Origin: Thermoleophilia bacterium
Lineage (GTDB): Bacteria > Actinomycetota > Thermoleophilia > RBG-16-64-13
Assembly (NCBI GenBank): GCA_027493445.1
Contig: JAOSKU010000001.1
Location: 3,735,845 to 3,799,844, forward strand
Direction of reading: 5' to 3'
DNA: 64,000 bases
The position numbers were made by a program, and so were the translations under genes. Each line of letters opens with the position of its first letter. Within the stretch, counting starts at the first letter, position 1. The notes under the pieces are model-generated. The model saw nothing but the letters and a program-made list of their open reading frames with translations. It was not told where the DNA came from and did not search any database. Below are positions 36,729-46,024 of the stretch, piece after piece.

Positions 36729-38524
36729 GAAATGGGGTCCTGCGGAGGGGGTCAGGAAGCCTGGGCGGCGGCCGCAAGCTCCTGGATCTCGGGCGGTTCT
36801 GAGAGCTTGAGCGCGCCCAGGATGGTGCGCTGAGCCCGGGTGATCTGCGTACGGCGCCGGGAGGTGCCTGCCGGGCCCTGGAAGGTGCCGACCTGGAGCC
36901 TTTGGAGCTCTCGGCGTAGGTTGAGCCAGGTATCCGTACAGGAGGTCTCCGCCACCCGGATGAGCAGCAGCGCGAGCCAGCAGAGCAGCACATGGGCCCG
37001 GATGCGCTCCTCCTTGCGGTGGTAGACCGGACGCAGGTCAAGGACGTGCTTCATGTCCCGCCAGCCCCGCTCCACCTCGAGGAGCTGCTTGTAGCCGAGA
37101 GCGATGTCTTCCGCCGAGAGGGAAGGGTCGCTCGAGCGCAGGAGATACTTGCCGTCGAGCTTCTCCTCGGCGGTGATGGCCTGGGCGTCCAGGCGCAGAA
37201 GCCCACCCGCAGTGACGCGCAGGAAGCGGTGAAGCCCGGGCTTGGTGGAGATCACCCCGCGCAGTTCAGCCCGCTTGCTCGGAGAAAGCTTGTCTGAGTC
37301 CGCGATCATCTCCTGCAGGCGGGCTACCAGCCGAGTCCGCACCGCAGCGTCCCGTTCCGCGGCTTCGGGGTTGAAGCAGATGACGAAGCGCTCCCCCTCG
37401 GCGATCTTCACCTCTTTGACCTTGAGGTTCTCGGCCACCTCCTGGTAGCGACCCGCCCGGGAAAGCGCGGCCGTGGCCATGGCAGAGCCGGAGCGCAGTC
37501 TCTCCCCGATGATGTAGTGGTGATCGCCGCGCCGCAAGTAGCGGCGGTTCTCCGCGGAAGAGAAGCCCCGGTCGGCCACCCAGACGATGCGGGCAAGGGC
37601 CCAGTCCCGCAGGTCTTCTTTCACTTCTCGGATGAGCGAAGAGTCGGCGGTGTTCCCGGGCCAGGACCAGACTCTCACCGGGATGCCCTCTCGGGTCACG
37701 GCCATGCCGATGACGATCTGGGGCAGGTCGTCCCGGTGGTCCTTGCTTTTCCCGTAGGTACGGAAGCCCGCGGAGGTGCCCAGGTCGTCGGTGTCGGCGT
37801 CAACCGAGGCAGCATGTCGCCGGCCGCGCCCGTCGCGGGCTACCGGCGCATCGGCCTCGTCCCGGCAGAAGTAGGTGGAGGTGGTGTCGAAGAAGAGGAG
37901 GTCCACCTCCAGATTGAGGAGCGTGGCCACCTGGTGGAACACCTCCCGCTCCAGGGCGGGGGCTATCTCCAAGAGGAAGTCCATGGCCCGGTAGCACTGA
38001 TCATCGGTGGTCTCGGGGAGCCCTTGGATCTCCGCGTCCTCTGTCACCCAGCGTGACGCGGCGAGTTTCGAGGAGGGCGAGAGCGCCCGGTTCGCCACCA
38101 AGGAGAAGAGCACCCGCTCGGCCCGGGGGTCGAGGCGCCGGCCCCGCAGGAGCCGGCGCAGGGTGGCGTCTATCCCTAGACGCTGCCAGAGGGCATCGAG
38201 CACGTACGCACCGCCCAGGGGGCGGGACTCCATGAAGGCGAAGTCCTCGCCGGAAGACGCAGAAAGCGCGGCCTCCGGGGAGAGAAACCGGGAGACAGAG
38301 GAGACCAGGCGCTCAAGGGCGGCCCGGTTGGCCGCGTCCTCCCGGCCGAAGCTGTAGACGATCTCGGCCCGGCTGCGCTTCTTGACCGGGTCCCACACGT
38401 TCTGCGCCAGCTGCAGGTAGCGGATGACGCTGCCGTCTTTTCGCTTCTGAGCTGTCGAGCGCAGATACATTGACTAGAGTATGCCACAGCAACCCTAATC
38501 AATGCAAGAACCATTGCAGAAAGT
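36729..38524 (-). mobile_element. IS1634-like insertion sequence (ends approximate)
   Basis: One intact transposase gene flanked by the direct 11-mer GTGTATCTATG at 36718-36728 and 38525-38535. The limits given assume this 11-mer is a target duplication, but similarity extends a little on both sides and no terminal inverted repeat was found, so the ends are tentative. Confidence 0.6.
36752..38470 (-). CDS. IS1634-family transposase
   Basis: 572-aa DDE transposase of the IS4 superfamily. It starts MYLRSTAQKRKDGSVIRYLQL and has LFFDTTSTYF (first catalytic Asp), IVWVADRGFSSAENRRYL (second Asp) and the YKQLLEVERGWRDMKHVLDLRPVYH segment containing the catalytic Glu (YREK-like). Full length and uninterrupted. 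It lies between the corrinoid pair and the SnoaL-like gene. Confidence 0.92.
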   Translation of the reverse strand: MYLRSTAQKRKDGSVIRYLQLAQNVWDPVKKRSRAEIVYSFGREDAANRAALERLVSSVSRFLSPEAALSASSGEDFAFMESRPLGGAYVLDALWQRLGIDATLRRLLRGRRLDPRAERVLFSLVANRALSPSSKLAASRWVTEDAEIQGLPETTDDQCYRAMDFLLEIAPALEREVFHQVATLLNLEVDLLFFDTTSTYFCRDEADAPVARDGRGRRHAASVDADTDDLGTSAGFRTYGKSKDHRDDLPQIVIGMAVTREGIPVRVWSWPGNTADSSLIREVKEDLRDWALARIVWVADRGFSSAENRRYLRRGDHHYIIGERLRSGSAMATAALSRAGRYQEVAENLKVKEVKIAEGERFVICFNPEAAERDAAVRTRLVARLQEMIADSDKLSPSKRAELRGVISTKPGLHRFLRVTAGGLLRLDAQAITAEEKLDGKYLLRSSDPSLSAEDIALGYKQLLEVERGWRDMKHVLDLRPVYHRKEERIRAHVLLCWLALLLIRVAETSCTDTWLNLRRELQRLQVGTFQGPAGTSRRRTQITRAQRTILGALKLSEPPEIQELAAAAQAS

Positions 38525-38627
38525 GTGTATCTATGACAATTCGAGTCTCTGACCAACCCGAAACGCTATATACAGGGCTTTTTCGTTCGGGTGCAGACTA
38601 GAACGGGATTAGCTGCGGAACCCCGGC

Positions 38628-39062
38628 CTAAGCCATCCCCAGCTGTCTGCCCAGCTCGCTGGTATCGTAGTAGCTGTTGGCGCGGTCGATCTTTCCCTGG
38701 CTGTCGAAGTGAAGCACATCGCAGCAGTGGAGCTCCACCGACCGGCCGGTTGCGGGAATCTCCCCCTGGGGCGTCGTCATGGGGCCCGTATGGGTCCCGC
38801 GAATCGTGTACTCCACTGCTACCGACTCGTCTCCCTCCACGAGATTCGTGACCTCGATACGGAAGTCGCTGAAGCTCTTGGTGAACTCCTCCATGCTCGG
38901 GCGCATTTCCTCGGCACTGTGGAAGGTCACGTCGAAAGCGAAGTCGTGCCACTCGACATCGTCGCTGAGGTAGGACGACGCCTTGTCCAGGTCACCGTCA
39001 CTGAGATGCTGATATACGCGGGTTGCGGTCTCGCAAAGCTCCGCGCACACTGCCACGGCCAT
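38628..39062 (-). CDS. SnoaL-like/NTF2-fold polyketide-cyclase-type protein
   Basis: 144 aa with the SnoaL pattern: an N-terminal helix pair, LSDDVEWHDFAF, EEMRPSMEEFTKSFSDFRIEV and a C-terminal CDVLHFDSQGKI strand pair. The fold binds small hydrophobic ligands and covers cyclases, isomerases and many uncharacterised proteins. ATG 39062 has GGAGGA close upstream. It stands alone, so no pathway can be assigned. Confidence 0.8.
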   Translation of the reverse strand: MAVAVCAELCETATRVYQHLSDGDLDKASSYLSDDVEWHDFAFDVTFHSAEEMRPSMEEFTKSFSDFRIEVTNLVEGDESVAVEYTIRGTHTGPMTTPQGEIPATGRSVELHCCDVLHFDSQGKIDRANSYYDTSELGRQLGMA

Positions 39063-39251
39063 CGTTCCTCCTTTCGGTGGAGGTTTGGCCCGCCTGACTG
39101 CGGACGTAGATGTAACTATCGTTACGAGTACCCCAAAGCTACCGGCCGCATGCCGTCGACTCTTTGTAGTCTGACGACCGAGGTCCGCGAGGATCGTCTA
39201 TCATGTCGCGGGATCCCGAGGGGTGCTGGCCCGGCCGCAGAAGGAGGACCC

Positions 39252-39444
39252 ACGGCTGACCCCACACCCGCCGAGAAGCTGCGGCTCAAGCGGGGCATGA
39301 CGGCTGCATTGCTGCACTACCCGAGGGCATGCAGGCCGTCTCAACGCGAACTTCGCCATCGACACGAAGTGGTTGGCGGTGCGCTTCTCGTTTGATCGGG
39401 CGCTCATGTTTCTCATGAGAGATGCCGATGGCACTGAAAAGTGA
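39252..39444 (+). pseudogene. remnant resembling a DUF3052-type protein
   Basis: An AAGGAGG ribosome binding site is followed at normal spacing by ACG instead of ATG, then ADPTPAEKLRLKRGMTAALL, which resembles the start of DUF3052-type proteins. Frames change twice before AIDTKWLAVRFSFDRALMF and a TGA at 39442. It is much shorter than the roughly 130-150 aa usual for that family. Probably decayed, though assembly errors could add to it. The assignment is tentative. Confidence 0.35.
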
Positions 39445-39515
39445 CCCTGGCATAGGCCTTGGGGAAGAGGTGAGTAGGTGTCGTCGTCGCAACGACCGAG
39501 ACGGTCGGTGTCAGT

Positions 39516-41477
39516 GTGAGTTCGGCTCTTGGCGGCCTGTTAGACTGCTGGGAAAGTCTCTTCGGGCATGTAGCGGATCTCGACGAGTGTCTGTTCCGAG
39601 ATGCTCTGCGAAGCGTGGCGCGTGTGGCAGAAGCCGACCGCGCTGCGCTTATGGTGCTCGACACGCCTGCGGGCGCATTGCTGCTGAAGGCGGCCCTTGG
39701 TCCTCCGCGCTGCGAAAACGAAAATGCGGGTGACGCCCTTGATGAGGCAATCGGCCGTTGGGTGCTGAAGCACCGGCGGCCGCTGCTTCTCTGTCCAGAT
39801 GAAGAGACGCCCGCTTCTTTGGTGGCTTCCGTGCGAGGCGCCATCGTTGCTCCCTTCGTCTCCGTTCCTATCGTCTTCGCGGGCGAGATGCTCGGGGTCA
39901 TGAATCTCGCCCGCGAGGAAAACGGCAACCCCTTCGATCACGCTCACCTGCAGTTGGCGAGCATCGCTGGCCTGCAGGTTGGAGCTTTCCTGCACCTGTC
40001 GCGTTTGGACGACAGGCTGGCGGAGCGCGAGCGCTTCATCACTCGCATCCTGGAAAGCATCCCCAGCTCGCTCCTCGTGGTGGACGCGAGGCTGCGCGTT
40101 GTGTCAGCCAACCGGAATTTCCTGGATAAGACTCGGCGGACCAAGAAGGCCACCGAGGGCCGCAAGTTGGCTGATATCCTGTCGCCGGCCTTGATCGAGC
40201 AGACGCGCATGGTGGACAAGGTCAAAGAGGCTTTCTCCACAGGCCGCACCATCGAAGGCGGCAAGGTGGCCTACAGAGCGCCCAACCTGCCCACGCACGT
40301 CTACTTCTACCGGCTGATTCCGATCCCCGCTGGTGATGATGTTCAGGAGATTATGTTACTCATGGATGACGTCACCGAGCAGGAGAAGGTCGGCGCCGAC
40401 GCCAAGCGGGCGGAGCGACACCTGGCCAGCGTCGTGGAGTGCGCAAACGACTTTGTGATTTCCCTGGACCGCGAGGGTCGCCTCGTAAGCTGGAATCCGG
40501 CCGCGGAGCGAGTGTCGGGCTGGTCTTTCGACAAGCTGCAGGGCAAGACGCTGGCCGAGCTGTGCACAGCCGAGGACCGTGACGCCATGGTGCACATGAT
40601 CCAACGGCTGGCTGCCGGGTCGGGGGTCCAGGGCCGCCGGGTACGGCTGGTCACCAGCAACGGGCGGGAGTTGACTATCGCTTGGAGCTGCTCTCCCATG
40701 TGCGACGATCAGGGGACGGTTGTGGGCATGGTCGCAGTCGGCCGCGACCTTACGGAGCAACTGCAGCTGGAACAGCAGCTCATCCAGTCGGACAAGATGG
40801 CTTCGTTGGGCGTCATGGCTGGTGGAATCGCGCACGAACTACGCAACCCTCTCGCCTTGATCGCGGTCAGCGCTCAGCTGCTGCTGGAGAAGCAGGATGA
40901 CCCTGAGTTCCGCGAATCCTGCTTGGAGAGAATCAATGCTTCCACCAAACGAGCATCTTTGATCATCGAGAACCTTCTAAAGTTCGCCCGACCGCAAGCC
41001 GATAAGGTAGGTCAGATATCAGTCTGCGATCTGCTTGATGACACGTTTCTACTGCTGTCTGACCAGTTGGTGCTCCAGAAGGTCAGGCTGCGGCGGAAAC
41101 GGTGTGCAGGTGGGGTCACGGTGCCGGGTAATCCTGATCTTCTGCAGCAGGTGTTCGCAAACTTGGTGTTGAATGCCTGCAACGCCATGCCTCGCGGAGG
41201 CGACCTGCGAGTTTCGACTTCGGTAGGTGAGGACCGCAAGGTTCGGATCTCGTTCCAGGATTCCGGGGAAGGCATACCGCCCGATAATCTACCCAGGTTG
41301 TTCGATCCCTTCTTCACTACCAAACCCCCAGGCGGGAGCTTTGTCGGGCTTGGTCTTTCCATAAGCTACAGCATCATCAAGCAGCACTTCGGGTCCATCG
41401 AGGTGCAGAGTCGTGTTGGGAAGGGCTCAACTTTCACCGTCTCCTTGCCTCAGTCTCGAGGGGTCCATGAAGCCTGA
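39516..41477 (+). CDS. sensor histidine kinase (GAF-PAS-PAS)
   Basis: 653 aa, GTG start at 39516, soluble. A GAF-like domain (residues about 20-160) is followed by a PAS domain (ITRILESIPSSLLVVDARLRVVSAN), a second PAS (LASVVECANDFVISLDREGRLVSWN), HisKA with GGIAHELRNPLALI (phospho-His) and HATPase_c (NLVLNACNAMPRGG, DSGEGIPPD, FVGLGLSIS). It overlaps the receiver gene downstream by 11 bp. The whole kinase-receiver-regulator set reads into the gas vesicle operon, so it is the best candidate for controlling buoyancy. Confidence 0.92.
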   Translation: MSSALGGLLDCWESLFGHVADLDECLFRDALRSVARVAEADRAALMVLDTPAGALLLKAALGPPRCENENAGDALDEAIGRWVLKHRRPLLLCPDEETPASLVASVRGAIVAPFVSVPIVFAGEMLGVMNLAREENGNPFDHAHLQLASIAGLQVGAFLHLSRLDDRLAERERFITRILESIPSSLLVVDARLRVVSANRNFLDKTRRTKKATEGRKLADILSPALIEQTRMVDKVKEAFSTGRTIEGGKVAYRAPNLPTHVYFYRLIPIPAGDDVQEIMLLMDDVTEQEKVGADAKRAERHLASVVECANDFVISLDREGRLVSWNPAAERVSGWSFDKLQGKTLAELCTAEDRDAMVHMIQRLAAGSGVQGRRVRLVTSNGRELTIAWSCSPMCDDQGTVVGMVAVGRDLTEQLQLEQQLIQSDKMASLGVMAGGIAHELRNPLALIAVSAQLLLEKQDDPEFRESCLERINASTKRASLIIENLLKFARPQADKVGQISVCDLLDDTFLLLSDQLVLQKVRLRRKRCAGGVTVPGNPDLLQQVFANLVLNACNAMPRGGDLRVSTSVGEDRKVRISFQDSGEGIPPDNLPRLFDPFFTTKPPGGSFVGLGLSISYSIIKQHFGSIEVQSRVGKGSTFTVSLPQSRGVHEA

Positions 41478-41868
41478 GGTGCTGGTGGTGGACGACGAGC
41501 CTGGTGTGTGTTGGGCATTGGAGAATGTGCTCACTCGCTCCGGCTTCGAGGTGACGACCGCCTACACTGGGGAAGAGGTAGTCTTTCTCCTTGAGGATCA
41601 CACTTACGAGGTCGCGTTCGTTGACGCAAAGCTCCCCGACATCGACGGCATGCAGCTCGCGTCCGAGATGGCGAGGCTCGACGCGCGGCCGGCGGTGGTG
41701 CTGATCTCAGGCTACTACTACGGCGAGGACCGTGCCGTGCAGGGGGGTTTGGAGGCTGGCTTGATCATCGGGTTTATCGCCAAGCCGTTCTCGCTGGAAG
41801 AGGTGCGCGAGATGGTCAAGGTGGGCGTGGACGTAAGCCAGCAGCGAAAGGTGGCTATCAGGACATGA
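41467..41868 (+). CDS. single-domain response regulator
   Basis: 133 aa: a receiver only, with acidic pocket VVDDEP, phospho-Asp in VAFVDAKLPDIDG and Lys in FIAKPF, and no output domain. The start overlaps the kinase end and its stop overlaps the next regulator start (ATGA), so the three are translationally coupled. Likely a phosphate relay or sink between the kinase and the DNA-binding regulator. Confidence 0.9.
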   Translation: MKPEVLVVDDEPGVCWALENVLTRSGFEVTTAYTGEEVVFLLEDHTYEVAFVDAKLPDIDGMQLASEMARLDARPAVVLISGYYYGEDRAVQGGLEAGLIIGFIAKPFSLEEVREMVKVGVDVSQQRKVAIRT

Positions 41869-42587
41869 CGCGGGTACTCGTAGTAGACGATGAGCCCGAT
41901 CTCGTGTGGGGCGTCAGGCACGCGTTGCTGGACGAGGGTTACGAGGTCCACGCAGCCCACGATGGCGTTGCCGCCCTGGAGTCCGCCCGGCAACAACGGC
42001 CCGACCTCGTGGTGTTGGACGTGATGATGCCGAAGCTCGACGGTATTGGCCTGTGCCGCGAACTGCGGCGTGATCCATCGCTGGCATCGGTCCCCGTGCT
42101 TTTCTTGACGGTGCGGCACACGGTAGAAGACAAGATCAAGGGTTTGGACGAGGGGGGTGACGACTACCTCTGCAAGCCCTTCGAATTGGGGGAACTGAAG
42201 GCGAGAGCCAGGGCACTCTTGCGCCGAGTCGGTGGGGCGAACCTCTCAACCCCTGACGGTTCGCGGGTGCTGTCGGCGGGCTTGTTGCGCCTGGACCTGC
42301 GCGCGCGCACGTTGGAGGTGGACGGTCAACCGGTTCCCATCACTCCAGCCGAGCTGAAGCTCCTTTCATTCCTCATGGCTCATCCCGGTCAGGTGTTCTC
42401 TAGCCGCCAGCTGCTCGAACGGGTGTGGGGTTATCCTCCCCACACCAGTGATCCGGGGTTGGTACGGTGGCATGTGAAGAATCTTCGGGAGAAGATCGAG
42501 CGCGACCCCGCCAACGCAGCCTACATTCGCACCATGGCCCGGCACGGGTACATGTTCGAGCGCCGCCAGAACGCCAGCTCTCGGTAA
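41865..42587 (+). CDS. OmpR/PhoB-type response regulator
   Basis: 240 aa. Receiver (VVDDEPDLVW, phospho-Asp in LVVLDVMMPKLDG, Lys in YLCKPF) followed by a winged-helix domain (ITPAELKLLSFLMAHPGQVFS, LVRWHVKNLREKI, GHGYMF-like end). It ends 251 bp before gvpA, with direct CGC-containing repeats spaced 11 bp between. Such spacing matches binding of tandem OmpR-type dimers, so it probably activates the gas vesicle operon. Confidence 0.92.
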   Translation: MTRVLVVDDEPDLVWGVRHALLDEGYEVHAAHDGVAALESARQQRPDLVVLDVMMPKLDGIGLCRELRRDPSLASVPVLFLTVRHTVEDKIKGLDEGGDDYLCKPFELGELKARARALLRRVGGANLSTPDGSRVLSAGLLRLDLRARTLEVDGQPVPITPAELKLLSFLMAHPGQVFSSRQLLERVWGYPPHTSDPGLVRWHVKNLREKIERDPANAAYIRTMARHGYMFERRQNASSR

Positions 42588-42684
42588 CGCGAGGCAAGGC
42601 TGCTCGGCCAAACTTCGTGCTGCCTCTCTTTTCTTCGCTCGTCTTGAGTGAATGCCAATCTCCATACCTGTAGTCACCAGACAA

Positions 42685-42800
42685 ACGCAACACTAACGCT
42701 ACGCACACTCCTCGCACATTGTGCACACGCTACTCTAACGCGCATATTATCGCCAGAGTCATATACTGGAATTGCTGATCGACACAGAGCAATTGTGGGT
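42685..42800 (+). promoter_or_regulatory. candidate gvpA promoter and regulator-binding repeats
   Basis: ACGC-type repeats start at 42685 and 42696, and CGCACA repeats at 42702 and 42713, giving two pairs spaced 11 bp. Downstream are two candidate -10 boxes: TATTAT (42745-42750, with TGCACA 17 bp upstream) and TATACT (42762-42767, no -35). An AATTGC/GCAATT inverted repeat (42770-42775, 42789-42794) lies in the probable leader. A perfect AAGGAGGTGAT precedes gvpA. The absence of a good -35 box fits an activator-dependent promoter. Confidence 0.45.
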
Positions 42801-42838
42801 CGGACGGCAAATCTGGCACAAGAAGGAGGTGATTTCGA

Positions 42839-43054
42839 ATGGCAGTCGAGAAAGCAATTGGTTCGAGCAGCTTGGCGGAAGTCATCGACCGGATCTTGGA
42901 CAAAGGGCTCGTGGTCGACGCTTGGGTTCGTGTCTCCCTGGTGGGGATCGAACTGATCGCGGTCGAGGCTCGGGTGGTGGTGGCCGGGGTCGACACCTGG
43001 CTCAAGTACGCCGAAGCAGTGGGTCTTACAGCCACAGCGGCTGTTCCTGCGTAG
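42839..43054 (+). CDS. gvpA: gas vesicle structural protein GvpA
   Basis: 71 aa, typical GvpA size. It has the conserved core [19 protein letters not shown] and the [35 protein letters not shown] region that forms the hydrophobic beta-hairpin ribs of the vesicle wall. AAGGAGGTGAT 6 bp upstream is the strongest ribosome binding site in the operon, as expected for the main shell protein. First gene of the gvp operon. Confidence 0.97.
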   Translation: MAVEKAIGSSSLAEVIDRILDKGLVVDAWVRVSLVGIELIAVEARVVVAGVDTWLKYAEAVGLTATAAVPA

Positions 43055-43185
43055 CCAACCCGCGTTCTCCGGAGAAGGGGTGCGGCGACTCGGGCGCTGT
43101 CGCGGCGGCGCCGGCCGCGCCCCTTCTAGGTGTCGGCGGAACGCCGACCCGCCGGCAACGCGGACAAGGCAACCGGAGGTGAAGT

Positions 43186-43995
43186 ATGGCATTAGTCGAA
43201 GACATGGCAAAGCTGAGCCGGGACTTCGTGGAAGCGTGGGACACGCGCACCACCGCGGTCGCCGGCATCCGTGTGGACACGGCGGGCGAGTTGCACGGTT
43301 ACCACGAAGCCCGGGAAGCAATGGCCGCCGCGCAGGACGCGCAGCTGAAAGAAGGCTTCGCCGACCTGCGTCATGACATGGCTATCACGCTCAGCGACCT
43401 GGACAAGGCTCACGCGGCCATGGCCGCCGCTCAGGCCGCGGAGCTGAAAGAAGGCTTTGCCGACCTGCGCCGCAACGTGGGCGCTTTGCTCGGTGACCTG
43501 GAAAGAGCTCGGCAAGCTATGGCTGTGGAGCAGCGCGCGCAGCTCGCCGAGGACCGGGGTCGGCTTGCCGCTGAAGTGGCAGCTAACCGCAAGGAGCTTC
43601 TCGATGACTTCGCGGGTGCGCACGCCGCTTGGGCTGCGTTCAACGCCACCATGGCCAAGCGCCGGCAAGGCGCGGTAGCTACGGCCGAGCCACTTGCGAC
43701 GCGTTCAGCGCCGGCTGATACGACGCCAGCCGAGGTCCCGGCTGGTGAATCGTTCTCCGTGGAGCAACCTAGAGTTAGCCCGGAGTCGGCTCAACCCATT
43801 GTCGACGACCTCACACCCATTCGGGGCGTTGGTTCCGGCATGCAAGAACGATTGAACGAACTCGGCATCCACTCATTCGCCCAGCTGGCTCAGGCGGATG
43901 CCAACGAGCTGCGCCAAAGGCTGGGCGACACGGCCCGCTTGGCGAGGATCGAGAGCTGGATAGAACAAGCCGAGGAGCTGTCCAAGTCTGACTAA
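43186..43995 (+). CDS. GvpC-like repeat protein with helix-hairpin-helix tail
   Basis: 269 aa. Two exact-length 33-residue repeats (residues 46-78 and 79-111) share MAAAQxAxLKEGFADLR and end near AHAA/ARQA; a third, degenerate copy begins at 112. Thirty-three-residue amphipathic repeats are the hallmark of GvpC, which binds and stiffens the outer shell. After a Pro/Ala linker (about 165-205) the last 60 residues form a helix-hairpin-helix domain (LTPIRGVGSGMQERLNELGI), as in DUF4332/SAM-like modules. It directly follows gvpA. Assignment rests on repeat length, position and helical character. Confidence 0.75.
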   Translation: MALVEDMAKLSRDFVEAWDTRTTAVAGIRVDTAGELHGYHEAREAMAAAQDAQLKEGFADLRHDMAITLSDLDKAHAAMAAAQAAELKEGFADLRRNVGALLGDLERARQAMAVEQRAQLAEDRGRLAAEVAANRKELLDDFAGAHAAWAAFNATMAKRRQGAVATAEPLATRSAPADTTPAEVPAGESFSVEQPRVSPESAQPIVDDLTPIRGVGSGMQERLNELGIHSFAQLAQADANELRQRLGDTARLARIESWIEQAEELSKSD

Positions 43996-44218
43996 CGGTC
44001 GCGCTGCGACGCTCCGATTGTGCTGCCGCGGTGTTTCGAGGCACGCAGTCTCATAGGACACGCAGTCTGACCGTGCAAGCGGCCGACCGCCTCACCGGCG
44101 GTCGACCGATGTCCCCAAGAGAGGTGGGAGGCGTGGTCTTCATTTCGCCGGCGACTCTGCTAGACGAAGGGCTAGGCGGTCTAGCCCCGGTATCGCGTCC
44201 GCGCGTTGGTCCGGACTG

Positions 44219-45019
44219 ATGTACCTGGGTAGGCGAAAAGTCCGATCGGCGGGGCGCAACAGCGGCAGCGTCGAGGTGACGCTGCCGGTGCAACTCGGTG
44301 TGCTGGAAGGCGTCGAATGCCGGCTGGTGGTCCGGGATGGCGCGCGCCCGGAGCTGGTGCTGGAGCCCGAACTCGGCGAAGTGCAGGCGCTGTTCCGAGA
44401 CGTGTGGGCGAAGTTGGGCGTGGGTCTCGCCGAGGTCGATGAGATCGGCGACTATTCTCCCGCAGAATTCACACTGACTCTTTTCCCGCCTCCTGGTGCC
44501 CATGAGCGACCGGTCCTCTCCTACGCGGACGGACTGCTGGCGCTGAGGCACCGTGCTCTCCACGGTTCAGTCGGTTCGCCGGAATCGGTTAGCGGGATGG
44601 AAGGCCTCTGCCGGGTGCTGGCAGCCCTCGCGTCCGTTGCCGGGTACAGACTTGGACTGACCCGCGCACTCGCGCAGATCTTTGGAGATGGACTCGCGTA
44701 CCTGGTCACCGGTGTGATTGTCGGATTGGGGTCGGACTTCGAACGTGGCACTGCGCACCAGGCATTCCAGAACGAAGGGGGCGAAGGGGAAGGCGGCGCC
44801 GCGTCCCCATGCTTGCCTTCTCCTCACGATGATCGCACCTGGCGCCTGGCCCAGCCGGGCCTCGCTCGGGTGTTCCAGCAGCACAGAGCATGGCAGGCGA
44901 ATCCCGAGCTGTATGAAGCGGCCCGAGACAGGTGGTACATGGCGCTCACCCTCGAGATGGGCGTCGCGGCCTCTGCGTCAGCCACCGGCACACCCAAAGG
45001 GAGGTCCTACTCGCTATGA
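44219..45019 (+). CDS. gvp-cluster protein with AbrB-like N-terminus
   Basis: 266 aa of unrecognised family. The first 50 residues ([19 protein letters not shown], then [16 protein letters not shown]) resemble a swapped-hairpin AbrB/MazE fold. The middle is helical with a hydrophobic segment ([17 protein letters not shown]), and the C-terminus is Gly/Glu- then Trp/Gln-rich. Its stop overlaps gvpN as ATGA, so it belongs to the operon. It could be a local regulator or an assembly factor using the fold for protein contacts. Confidence 0.6.
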   Translation: MYLGRRKVRSAGRNSGSVEVTLPVQLGVLEGVECRLVVRDGARPELVLEPELGEVQALFRDVWAKLGVGLAEVDEIGDYSPAEFTLTLFPPPGAHERPVLSYADGLLALRHRALHGSVGSPESVSGMEGLCRVLAALASVAGYRLGLTRALAQIFGDGLAYLVTGVIVGLGSDFERGTAHQAFQNEGGEGEGGAASPCLPSPHDDRTWRLAQPGLARVFQQHRAWQANPELYEAARDRWYMALTLEMGVAASASATGTPKGRSYSL

Positions 45020-46024
45020 CAGTCGCGCAGAAACCGATGCCCATGAAAACGGAACCAGATGGGCCTACCATGGTGATCCGGGTACAGGCTCGGCCTAATT
45101 TCGTCGAAACGCCCGCGGTCCGCGAAGTGATGCACCGTGCTCTCGGGTACCTGGACGCAGGGTTCCCCGTCCACTTCCGGGGCCCGGCGGGGACCGGTAA
45201 GACCACTCTGGCGCTTCATGTAGCCGCGCAGCTGGGGACGTCCGGTGGTGCTCATCGCCGGAGACGAGGACTTCTCCACGTCAGACCTGATAGGCGGCCA
45301 GTACGGCTATCACTACAAGCGTGTCGTGGATCGCTACATCCATTCCGTGCTCAAGTACGAAGAGGACGCCGTGCAGCGCTGGGTGGACAGTCGTCTGACA
45401 TCGGCGTGCCGGGAGGGGTTCACCCTCGTGTACGACGAATTCACGCGCTCCCGGCCGGAAGCGAACAACGTGCTGCTGGCCGTGCTGGAGGAGCGAATCT
45501 TAGTTCTGCCGAGCATGGCCCGCGATGACCAGTACCTCAAGGTCCACCCCGACTTCCGGGCCATCTTCACCAGCAACCCTCAGGAATACGCTGGAGTTCA
45601 CGAGGCGCAGGACGCGCTCGCCGACCGGTTGGTGACCATGGATCTCGACTACTACGAACACGATACCGAGGTGGCGATCGCCGGGGCCCGGTCGGGCCTG
45701 GATCCGGACGATGTGGTCCGGATTGTTGACATGGTAAGGGCTTTTCGAGCCTCGGGGGAGTACGACCAGCCGCCGACCCTGCGCGCCAGTGTGATGATAG
45801 CCAAGGTGTGCGCTACCCAGGATATCTGCGTGGACGCAGCGACTCCTGCCTTTGTGAATGTCTGCCTGGATGTGCTCGAGTCCAAGACCGCGTTCACCTC
45901 CAAGGCGAAAGAACGAAAGTCCGAGCAGCGGAAGATGCTCTTGAACCTTGTCCAGCATCATTGCGGCTCCAGCGTGGGGGAGGTGAGACGCCATGGGAGT
46001 CAAAGGCGTGCAGAACGTGCCTAG
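45016..46024 (+). CDS. gvpN: gas vesicle ATPase GvpN (frameshifted)
   Basis: AAA/MoxR-type ATPase of about 335 aa. The N-terminus [21 protein letters not shown] and Walker [11 protein letters not shown] are classical GvpN. The continuation [18 protein letters not shown], Walker B-like [14 protein letters not shown] and sensor [11 protein letters not shown] lie in the next frame. The shift is at 45234-45239 (GGGGAC); dropping the A gives LGRPVVLI, the family consensus. GvpN promotes enlargement of bicones into full vesicles. ATG 45016 overlaps the upstream stop. Confidence 0.92.

Noticed and set aside
44109-44218. Earlier start for the AbrB-like gene
   Set aside because: The upstream ATG at 44109 is not in the same frame, and the AbrB-like segment begins just after 44219.
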